DNA from: FEN-1088 sp031407985
GTDB taxonomy: Bacteria; Myxococcota_A; Polyangia; Fen-1088
DNA length: 25,677 bases
Assembly (NCBI GenBank): GCA_031407985.1
Contig: JANOJB010000226.1
Location: forward strand, 1 to 25,677
Direction of reading: 5' to 3'
Shown here piece after piece: positions 1 through 6,094 of this stretch (position 1 is its first letter; each line of letters begins with the position of its first letter). The position numbers and the translations under genes were made by a program. Under the pieces are notes generated by a model. That model did no database searches. It saw only the letters and a program-made list of their open reading frames with translations, and had not been told where the DNA came from.

Positions 1-84
1 GCCGACGGCCATGAAGTGGAAGAAATAGACCGGCTGAAGCACGCGAGCTGTTTACGCGTCCCGCATCGCCCGTCAAGGCGAAGG
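1..84. other. Window edge, no gene recognised
   Basis: This stretch lies downstream of the stop codon of the minus-strand envelope gene. A long plus-strand open frame runs through it, but that frame is antisense to the envelope gene and has an Arg/His-rich composition typical of a shadow frame. No terminator hairpin with a T-tract was seen. Confidence 0.4.
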
Positions 85-1266
85 TCAGAAGCGGAGCGCC
101 ACGCCCGCGTTCAGATCGAAGTGGAACGTGAACTTGGGGAACCCAAGGACGGACTGCATCTCGGCGATGATGCCGAAGTTTTCCGAAATGGCGATCAGAA
201 GTCCGGCGCCCGGTCCCACGAACACCGGCCCGGACAGGACCGTGTTCACGCAAACCTGATTGCCCGCAGCCCCGCAAATGGGTCCCGACGGGGCGTTCTT
301 GAACAGAACCGAATGGCGAATCTGACCGCCGCCCGCGGCGGCCGAGAAGTACGGGCGAAACGTGTCCGAGCCGAAGAACCAGCTGGCACGCGCCAGCACG
401 GCAACGGCATTGGGAAAATCGTCGCACAGCATGTCGGTGCCGCAGTTGGCGCCGGGCACGTTTCTGGCGTTGATCGGCGTCGTACCCGATACGATCTGGA
501 ACCGCAGCTGAAGCGAAATCCGCAGCGAAGGCGTCACGAAGTAGCCAACCTCGGGGGCCAGTTGCACAAGGCCGGATTGGGCGAACCCCGGCGCCGTTAC
601 TTTGTTGGCCGGGTACACCTCCGCGAAACCAGTCGCGTACCCCCATCCCGAGCCGCCCATGAGCCCAATAAAGAACGGCGGCCCCGCCTTCTCCTCGCCA
701 TCACCCCCTTGCTCTTGGCAATCGTCGTCGTCGGGCGGGCAGGTTCTCGGCCGCACGGGGCGCGGGGCCCTGGGCGGGTAGGCAGGCGGATTCACCGTCG
801 GAGCGTCGGCCCCACCACCGCCCGGCTGATTGCCAGTATCCGGTGTGCCCTCACCCGCCGATCCGACCGCCTCGTTGAAGGCCTCCATGACCTCGGGGTT
901 GTCCAGATTCTTCGTGGGCTTGATGTCGGGGGTGATCTCCAACGCTTTCTGGAATTGTTTGGCCCCCAGCTCTTTCTGCTTCAGGCCCAGCATCAGGACG
1001 ACGCCCATGTGAAAATGCGTCCGCGCGGCGATCGGGTGTTTCTCCAGACCCGACTTGGCGCACAGGTCCAGGGCTTCCTTCAGAAGCTTGCGGGCCCGAT
1101 CGAATTCAAGCGCTTCATAGGCCTGGATCGCCTTGACGTTCAGGTCGGTCACCTTGGCCAACGCGCGCTCGTCGGCGGCGCGGGCGATATCCGGCGCCAG
1201 AACCGCCAGCGCCAACAGGACCAGGGTGGTCACCACGAACCTGCCGGATGAGCCTCGGGATTTCAC
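85..1266 (-). CDS. Exported TPR-like protein with C-terminal outer-membrane barrel
   Basis: A 393-residue protein starting at GTG (1266). Residues 1-31 form a signal peptide: basic start, hydrophobic VVTTLVLLALAVLAP, then ARA-A as likely cleavage site. Residues about 35-135 are helical and resemble TPR units (AYEALEFDRARKLLKEAL and QFQKALEITPDI). A Pro/Gly/Asp-rich linker (about 140-195) leads to a C-terminal part of alternating hydrophobic strands ending in a terminal Phe (AGVALRF), as in outer-membrane beta-barrels. This TPR-linker-barrel layout is common among uncharacterised myxobacterial envelope proteins. It is divergent from the sigma-54 activator with about 240 bp between. No clear ribosome binding site precedes the GTG, so the start is uncertain. 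Function is unknown; an envelope location is inferred. Confidence 0.8.
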   Translation of the reverse strand: MKSRGSSGRFVVTTLVLLALAVLAPDIARAADERALAKVTDLNVKAIQAYEALEFDRARKLLKEALDLCAKSGLEKHPIAARTHFHMGVVLMLGLKQKELGAKQFQKALEITPDIKPTKNLDNPEVMEAFNEAVGSAGEGTPDTGNQPGGGGADAPTVNPPAYPPRAPRPVRPRTCPPDDDDCQEQGGDGEEKAGPPFFIGLMGGSGWGYATGFAEVYPANKVTAPGFAQSGLVQLAPEVGYFVTPSLRISLQLRFQIVSGTTPINARNVPGANCGTDMLCDDFPNAVAVLARASWFFGSDTFRPYFSAAAGGGQIRHSVLFKNAPSGPICGAAGNQVCVNTVLSGPVFVGPGAGLLIAISENFGIIAEMQSVLGFPKFTFHFDLNAGVALRF

Positions 1267-1337
1267 GCGGGCGAAGTAAACACAGCCGACCCGCGCGTGG
1301 CAAGGCCGTTCCTTCAGGCTGTGTTCCCGGTGGAACG

Positions 1338-1360
1338 GCTACATGCGTCAGCACTGTAGC
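1338..1360. promoter_or_regulatory. Inverted repeat between divergent genes
   Basis: The arms GCTACA (1338-1343) and TGTAGC (1355-1360) are perfect inverted copies. Inside lies a second small dyad, TGC-GTCA-GCA. It sits in the shared upstream region of the barrel gene and the sigma-54 activator, so it could be an operator. The activator's possible site at 2855-2906 has a different half-site, so there is no evidence that the same protein binds here. Dyads this short also occur by chance. Confidence 0.25.
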
Positions 1361-1506
1361 GTTACACCCATCGCCACCGCGCTTGTCTTCCCCCTCTTTC
1401 GACGCGTTTCCCCGACGCCCATCGCTCTGCTCGGCTGGCTCGAATCTTGATTAGCCCACGGGGTGCACCGACCCGCGACCGCCCGTCCCGACGTTGGCTG
1501 CGCCAC

Positions 1507-2832
1507 ATGACCATCGCAACCAACTTGAGCCCGCTCGGCAATCCCTTTGGTGACGCCGGAGCGAACACGTCCGCGTGGCCCGCGTGTCTTGTTGTCGTTC
1601 ACGGCAGGACCCCGGCGGGGATGGAATCGATCCCTCTTGCTGCCGAACGCAACACACTGATTGAAGGTCAACGTCAGCGTGATCGCCCCGCGAACGACGA
1701 CGATCTGCCCGGCCGCGCCCATTTCGGCGTCACATGGCGCGCGGACCCGGGACGTTTCCAGCTCACGGCGTTCAGTCGCGCCGTCCGGTTGAACGGCGCC
1801 CACACCACCCAGGCTCCCCTGGCGACCGGCGACGTGATTCGCGCCGCCGAGACGGTCTTCGTGTACGTGGACGATGATCCCATGACCGAGGTGCACCGCC
1901 GCGCGCACATCGTCGCGAAATCATCTCTGTCGATTCTGATAACGGGAGAGACCGGCACCGGCAAGGAGGTGCTGGCGCGATCGATCCACGGATCGAGTGG
2001 CCGTTCCGGCCCCTTCGTGCCGGTGAACTGCGGCGCCATTCCGCGTGACCTGTTCGCCGCCGAGCTGTTCGGCCACGTTCGTGGAGCGTTCTCGGGCGCG
2101 GTTCAGTCCCGCAAAGGTTGGATCGGTGCGTCCGATGGCGGCACCCTGCTGCTGGATGAAATGGGGGACATGCCGCCCGAACAGCAATGTGGGCTGCTGC
2201 GGGTTGTCGAATCCAGGACGATAGCGCCGGTGGGGGCGGACCGGGAGTTTCCCGTCGATTTACGCATCATCTCGGCCACGAACCGCGATCTACGGGGCAT
2301 GGCCGCCGCGGGAGCTTTCCGCGGCGATCTGCTGGCCAGGCTGGCGCAGGTCACCATTCACATTCCACCACTTCGCCAGCGAAAAACCGAAATCCTGATC
2401 CTGGCGCGCCGATTCGCCACGGAATGCCAATCGCCCCTCGTCCTTGATGCCGGCGCCGCCGAGGCCCTGCTTCTGTACGGCTGGCCATACAACGTCCGCG
2501 AACTGCGCTCCACCGTGGCCGCGCTGGCCCTGTTCGGGGGTGACGCCGCCACCATTTCGTTGTCGCACCTACGCGAGGTTTTGCCGGGAATCGGCGCCGC
2601 GCCGCTTTTCTCCCCAGGCCCGATCGGTGCCGGCCTGCGGGTCGTCCCGCCGGAATCCGCGACGGCGATTCGCGCGCGTGGAATGTCCACGTCCGTTCTT
2701 CGCGACGCCCATCTATTGAAGGAATCCCTGGCCGATGTGGACGGAAACATAGCCGCGCTGGCCCGACGCCTCGGCACCTCGCGCACCCACGTCTATCGCT
2801 GGCTGCGGCGATGGGGGGTGGCGCGCGACTAG
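1507..2832 (+). CDS. Sigma-54-dependent activator with N-terminal FHA domain
   Basis: Bacterial enhancer-binding protein, 441 aa from ATG 1507; a TTG at 1447 would add 20 residues, and neither start has a good ribosome binding site. Residues about 30-125 look like a divergent FHA domain (NTLIEGQ, then ...HFGVTW..., FSRAVRLNG, LATGDVIRAAETVFVYV). FHA domains bind phosphothreonine, which suggests control by a Ser/Thr kinase. The AAA+ domain follows: Walker A GETGTGKE (147-154), sigma-54 contact loop GAFSGA (193-198; the usual GAFTGA has Thr, here Ser), Walker B GGTLLLDEMGDM with D217/E218, sensor I SATNRDL, and LRQRKTEI. The C-terminus has a Fis-type helix-turn-helix (NIAALARRLGTSRTHVYRWLRRWG). 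It ends 113 bp before a predicted sigma-54 promoter and is the obvious candidate activator for that operon. Confidence 0.9.
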   Translation: MTIATNLSPLGNPFGDAGANTSAWPACLVVVHGRTPAGMESIPLAAERNTLIEGQRQRDRPANDDDLPGRAHFGVTWRADPGRFQLTAFSRAVRLNGAHTTQAPLATGDVIRAAETVFVYVDDDPMTEVHRRAHIVAKSSLSILITGETGTGKEVLARSIHGSSGRSGPFVPVNCGAIPRDLFAAELFGHVRGAFSGAVQSRKGWIGASDGGTLLLDEMGDMPPEQQCGLLRVVESRTIAPVGADREFPVDLRIISATNRDLRGMAAAGAFRGDLLARLAQVTIHIPPLRQRKTEILILARRFATECQSPLVLDAGAAEALLLYGWPYNVRELRSTVAALALFGGDAATISLSHLREVLPGIGAAPLFSPGPIGAGLRVVPPESATAIRARGMSTSVLRDAHLLKESLADVDGNIAALARRLGTSRTHVYRWLRRWGVARD

Positions 2833-2854
2833 ATGCCACCCTCCGACCGTCCGT

Positions 2855-2906
2855 GTACCTGGAATGGTACGCACCAGGGGCACGATTCGAACCAAGAAAA
2901 CGTACC
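2855..2906. promoter_or_regulatory. Candidate upstream activator sites (GTACC half-sites)
   Basis: Three copies of the half-site GTACC occur within 52 bp: GTACC at 2855-2859, its inverse GGTAC at 2866-2870 (forming GTACC-N6-GGTAC), and GTACC at 2902-2906 (forming GGTACG...CGTACC with 2866-2871). They lie about 66-117 bp upstream of the predicted start site at 2972, the usual distance for enhancer sites of sigma-54 activators. Binding by the adjacent FHA activator is inferred. The first dyad could instead be a weak terminator of the activator gene, but it lacks a T-tract. Confidence 0.4.
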
Positions 2907-2945
2907 CAAGCACTCCGCGCCGACGGTTGTTCCGGGGATCTCGCC

Positions 2946-2960
2946 TGGAACAACGCTTGC
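2946..2960 (+). promoter_or_regulatory. Sigma-54 (-24/-12) promoter
   Basis: The sequence TGGAACAACGCTTGC matches the RpoN consensus TGGCAC-N5-TTGC at all positions except one (A for C in the -24 box). The GG and GC doublets have the required 10 bases between them. This predicts transcription starting near 2972, 48 bases before the ATG at 3020. A sigma-54 activator gene lies immediately upstream on the same strand, which strengthens the call. Confidence 0.75.
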
Positions 2961-2976
2961 TGTTCGGTGGACCGAA

Positions 2977-2995
2977 CCCACGGGTATTCCGTGGG
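2977..2995 (+). promoter_or_regulatory. 5'-leader hairpin
   Basis: CCCACGG (2977-2983) and CCGTGGG (2989-2995) are perfect 7-bp inverted arms around a 5-base loop. From the predicted sigma-54 start (2972) this hairpin would sit about five bases from the 5' end of the mRNA and 12 bases before the Shine-Dalgarno. That position suits a stabilising 5' stem or a target of RNA-level control. There is no T-tract, so it is unlikely to be a terminator. Confidence 0.5.
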
Positions 2996-3019
2996 ACCCA
3001 ACCCAATAGGAGGCGACGA

Positions 3020-3598
3020 ATGTTAACTGCACGATTGATGTTCTTGGCGGTGCCCATGATGGCATCGCTCGGGTACCTCGGGGCCAGTCCGGCCCGGTGG
3101 TCCTCGCATGACACCGCGAACGCGGGATTTTCCGATTGGTCCGTCCAGGCTGCCGATGCATCCCGCCTGAAGCGGGACGAGCACGGTCTGCGACTTCCCG
3201 TCGAGGTCCAGATCGTTCCCAAACAGGTGCGCGTGACCTCCGCCGGCGAAGCGCTGGATCTCGATCTCGATCTTCTGAACACCACCGGTGGTCAATTGGC
3301 CACCATCGTGTCCTACGAAGTATTCGACGATCTGGGCAACACCATCGTGTCGAAGGTCATCGGACCCAAGGCCGACGTGCCCGGTACGCACCAGGCAAAA
3401 AACCAGAGCCCCGGAATTCCCGAGGCGCTGGCCAACGGCTACTACTTCGCTAAGGCCACGGTGGCCTGGAAAGGTCCCGATGGGCAGGGCACGGCCTCGG
3501 ACAGTTTCTACTTCCGGGTCAAGCAGCGACGGATTCAGACCGTCAGCGCGGATGATTGGTCGGTCGAATCCCGAGTGAATCAAGGAGTGGCCCAATGA
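3020..3598 (+). CDS. Exported beta-sandwich protein, first gene of sigma-54 operon
   Basis: A 192-residue protein of unknown function. The start ATG 3020 follows a strong Shine-Dalgarno (AGGAGG, 3008-3013) and lies downstream of the predicted sigma-54 start; the in-frame extension back to 2864 would cross the promoter and is rejected. Residues 1-22 are hydrophobic (signal peptide or anchor). Residues about 60-170 alternate in beta-rich fashion (EVQIVPKQVRVTSAGEALDLDLDLLNTTGG, SYEVFDDLGN, GYYFAKATVAW, DSFYFRVKQ) and resemble an Ig-like/FnIII-type sandwich without cysteines. A WSV motif occurs both before the domain and near the C-terminus. The stop codon overlaps the start of the metallopeptidase gene (ATGA), implying translational coupling. 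Possible roles are an adaptor, inhibitor or chaperone-like partner of the protease; none is shown by the sequence. Confidence 0.8.
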   Translation: MLTARLMFLAVPMMASLGYLGASPARWSSHDTANAGFSDWSVQAADASRLKRDEHGLRLPVEVQIVPKQVRVTSAGEALDLDLDLLNTTGGQLATIVSYEVFDDLGNTIVSKVIGPKADVPGTHQAKNQSPGIPEALANGYYFAKATVAWKGPDGQGTASDSFYFRVKQRRIQTVSADDWSVESRVNQGVAQ

Positions 3599-4875
3599 CA
3601 ACGATGACAAAGAAAAGTTGGCGTTCGTTTTCCTCGTTCGCGTCCCTGGCGGTGGTCCTGATGGGGGCCGGCCCCGCGTTGGCCGCGTCGGGATACGTAT
3701 CGGGCAAGTTGCAGTTCTGGCAGAAGCAGGGCAACTACTGTCCCACCGGACGTGACTGCACGGGAGGCAACTACCTGCAGGCGGCGTTCGACAAGGCACA
3801 GCCGCTGTCTGACCTGCAGGTGCAGGTCGTCAACGCCACCGCCACCGCCACCGTATACGGGCAAGGCGTAACCGACGCCGCGGGCAACTACGTCATTCAG
3901 TGGACCACCCCCGCCGCGCCGCCCTCCGCCAAGATCCTCTGGAAGTACCGCCAGAAGGACACCCGGTTCGAGCTGCTGTCCGCGTCGAGCGGCGGAATCT
4001 ACTACTCCACCAACTCGGGCACCGTCACCCTGACCAGCGGCACCACCCAGGCGGCCCCGCAGGTCCTGTCCACATTCACCACGGGAACATCGGCGTCACC
4101 GAGCCACGTCGCCAACCTGTACGACGGTGCGTACCGGCAATGGTTCTTTGCCTTGAGCTATTCGGGGCTGATGCAGAACCTGTTCACCGGGGTCAAGGTC
4201 AGGGCGTTCGAAAACACCGCCTGCCCCACCAGCTGCGCCAGTGGGTCGACCAAGACCATCACCATCGACAGCACCAATTCGGCCCTGATGCCCCAGGGAC
4301 GAATCCTGCACGAGATGGGTCACATCGCCAGCTACCTGTCCAAGCCTTTCTCGGGAACCGGCGCGTACGACTATCCGACCCAGTGCACGGGTTGCGGCAG
4401 CTGGAGCCTCCAGCAGGCCGAATGGGCGTCGGCTGGATTCGAAGAGGGGTTCGCCACCTACGTGGGTGACGTGGCCATGTACTGGTTGTTCGCGAACCAG
4501 CCCACCACGTGCCTGTCGTCGTCGTCGTGCGCGCTGACCACGTACCACGTGGAAACCAGCACGGGTTCCGCCTGCGGAGCCAACCAGAACCGGTGGCCGA
4601 TCAACGTGGATCGATACCTCTGGGACATCTACGACTCCGTGGACGATCCGGCGTTCGTTGACACCACGTCCATCAACTACTGGCAGTTCTTCGCGGTCCT
4701 GAACGCATTTCCGAACGGCACCGCCAACAACCAGATCGATGAACCCTGGAACGCAACGTACACCGCCGTCGACGCGTATGACGGTCGGGGCTCGGCGGAT
4801 TTCGAATTCCGCCTGAACAGCCTGTACGCGATCAACTCGGCGACCCTGCGCAGCAACAACTGCGGCTCGCTGTAA
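3595..4875 (+). CDS. Secreted zinc metallopeptidase (HEMGH)
   Basis: Protein of 426 aa starting at ATG 3595, overlapping the previous stop by 4 bp. Residues 1-31 form a classical signal peptide (MTTMTKKSW, then a hydrophobic stretch, ALAA-SG). Residues about 32-150 look like a beta-rich prealbumin-type domain (LQVQVVNATATATVYGQGVTDAAGNYVIQW). The second half has the zinc motif HEMGH at 239-243 and, 40 residues on, EEGFATY (E283/E284) as a likely third zinc ligand in gluzincin style. Several Cys (CPTSC, CTGCG, CLSSSSC) suggest disulfides outside the cytoplasm. It does not look like thermolysin or M13 beyond the motif, so the exact family is undecided. Its substrate is unknown. Control by the sigma-54 promoter at 2946 is inferred from operon layout. 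Confidence 0.8.
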   Translation: MTTMTKKSWRSFSSFASLAVVLMGAGPALAASGYVSGKLQFWQKQGNYCPTGRDCTGGNYLQAAFDKAQPLSDLQVQVVNATATATVYGQGVTDAAGNYVIQWTTPAAPPSAKILWKYRQKDTRFELLSASSGGIYYSTNSGTVTLTSGTTQAAPQVLSTFTTGTSASPSHVANLYDGAYRQWFFALSYSGLMQNLFTGVKVRAFENTACPTSCASGSTKTITIDSTNSALMPQGRILHEMGHIASYLSKPFSGTGAYDYPTQCTGCGSWSLQQAEWASAGFEEGFATYVGDVAMYWLFANQPTTCLSSSSCALTTYHVETSTGSACGANQNRWPINVDRYLWDIYDSVDDPAFVDTTSINYWQFFAVLNAFPNGTANNQIDEPWNATYTAVDAYDGRGSADFEFRLNSLYAINSATLRSNNCGSL

Positions 4876-4913
4876 CGACGACACCAACAAACCAAGAAAC
4901 ACAGGAGAACATC

Positions 4914-5588
4914 ATGCGCAGAGCCCGGATCGCTTTTCCCATTGCCACCTTGTTGCTGGCGCTCCTGTCGGGGATCGCGTTCCGGGCCCTGTCGCGCCCG
5001 CGGTTCGAGGGGGGCGCGTCGCACGACATGGCCGTGGACGACAAGGCGCCGCGTACGCGCCTTCCGTCGTTGCCGGCCGAAATGGAGCCCGCCGAAACAC
5101 TTGCACAGGCACCGGCGCCGGCGGCCGAGGAGAAACCTCCCGAGGTGTTGCGGCCCCGGCTTCATCCCCGGGATCCCAAGGAATGGCAGGGGATGTTGGT
5201 CGACGTCGCCCATCCCCAGTGGTGTGAACAGACGCAGCAGTGTGGCATGGCGCTGACGTGCCGGAATTCCCAATGCCTGCCCTGTTCTTCCGCGTCCGAC
5301 TGCGGATCAGGGGAGGACTGCGTGCTCGATCACTGCGTGAAGCAGGACAAGGTCGAATGTCGAAGAAACGCCGAATGCGGCGGCCCATCGAAGGCCTGCA
5401 TCCTATCCGGCTACTCAGCGGGCCCGCGCGGCAACGAAACGATGAAGGCGTACTGCCTGGACACCGCGTCCGGTCAGGCGCAGACGGTGGCCGAATGGCA
5501 GGCCCGCCAACCCAAACCGGACGGCGACGGCCGCCCTCAAGTCCCCACTTCGCCAACCACCGAGGACGATCTCCTCGGACGCCTGTAG
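4914..5588 (+). CDS. Membrane-anchored Cys-rich protein, third gene of sigma-54 operon
   Basis: Protein of 224 aa; ATG 4914 follows AGGAG at 4903-4907, 38 bp after the metallopeptidase stop. One hydrophobic segment near the N-terminus (IAFPIATLLLALLSGIAF, residues 6-23) should anchor or export it. A Pro/Ala/Glu-rich stalk (about 45-85) follows. Residues about 103-180 carry regularly spaced cysteines (WCEQTQQCGMALTCRNSQCLPCSSASDCGSGEDCV...), similar to Dickkopf-type/EB-like Cys-rich modules common in secreted myxobacterial proteins. The tail is low-complexity. It is likely an extracytoplasmic partner or surface protein of the operon; its function is unknown. It converges on the PII-like gene with 19 bp between the stops. 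Confidence 0.8.
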   Translation: MRRARIAFPIATLLLALLSGIAFRALSRPRFEGGASHDMAVDDKAPRTRLPSLPAEMEPAETLAQAPAPAAEEKPPEVLRPRLHPRDPKEWQGMLVDVAHPQWCEQTQQCGMALTCRNSQCLPCSSASDCGSGEDCVLDHCVKQDKVECRRNAECGGPSKACILSGYSAGPRGNETMKAYCLDTASGQAQTVAEWQARQPKPDGDGRPQVPTSPTTEDDLLGRL

Positions 5589-5607
5589 CGGCTCGGGTAC
5601 GCCAGCC

Positions 5608-6036
5608 TCAGGCCGCGCCCCGCGCGGCGGTCACGACCCTCAAGATGCCGGCGGCTTCCTTTCGACGACCGGCGACCGCCGCGGGAATCCCTTCCGTCGT
5701 TACGGTCGCGGTCAAGCCGCGGTGGGCGCTGCCGTTGCGCTTCGAAACACGGATGATCTGGTCAACCGGGGAAATCAGGATGTCGCCCTCGCCGCCGTGC
5801 TGTTCGATGGTGGCTATCACCATGGGAAGGTGTTCGTCGGGAACGACAATCGCGATCTCCAGTTCGGGTATCTGGGCCACGACGTACCGCGAGCCACGAT
5901 AGCTCTCCAGCCTCTCTGGTTTACGGCCCACGCTGTAACCATGATGAAGCGTAAGAACCTGAACTCCGCTGGACTCCAGATGCACGCGGAGTTCGTCAAG
6001 TCTTGTCGGATCGATGAATGCCTTGATCTGTTTCAT
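5608..6036 (-). CDS. PII-like signalling protein with T-loop Ser49
   Basis: 142 aa from ATG 6036, preceded by GGGGAG. The N-terminal 98 residues align by eye with GlnB/GlnK: MKQIKAFIDPTRLDELR, then T-loop YRGSRY at 46-51, then IAIVVPDE and IIRVS. Tyr51, the uridylylation site in proteobacterial PII, is kept. Position 49 is Ser, the residue phosphorylated in cyanobacterial PII. The nucleotide-binding B-loop is altered: the usual TGxxGDGK is shortened to about HGGEGD and the Lys90 equivalent appears to be Asp, so ATP/2-oxoglutarate sensing may differ. A tail of about 40 residues is rich in Ala/Arg. It lies 58 bp downstream of the Ser/Thr kinase on the same strand, so co-transcription is likely. 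Membership in the PII-like superfamily is fairly sure; a role in nitrogen control is not. Confidence 0.85.
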   Translation of the reverse strand: MKQIKAFIDPTRLDELRVHLESSGVQVLTLHHGYSVGRKPERLESYRGSRYVVAQIPELEIAIVVPDEHLPMVIATIEQHGGEGDILISPVDQIIRVSKRNGSAHRGLTATVTTEGIPAAVAGRRKEAAGILRVVTAARGAA

Positions 6037-6094
6037 GGTGTCTGCTCCCCGCTGCTGTCTTCGTCGATACCTGTTCCCGCGATCGCTCCCCACA

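Noticed and set aside
16..1251. Long plus-strand open frame of 411 codons
   Set aside because: It is antisense to the envelope gene (85-1266), which has a clear signal peptide and barrel pattern; the plus-strand product is Arg/His-rich with no family pattern.
2866..2906. tRNA-like T-arm on the minus strand (GGTTCGAATC)
   Set aside because: The flanking five-base stems do not pair and no anticodon or D arm could be drawn.
2864..3019. In-frame upstream extension of the first operon gene
   Set aside because: It would cross the sigma-54 promoter and leader hairpin; the ATG at 3020 has a strong AGGAGG.
4096..4902. Minus-strand open frame of 268 codons over the metallopeptidase gene
   Set aside because: Shadow frame; the plus strand has signal peptide, zinc motif and operon context.
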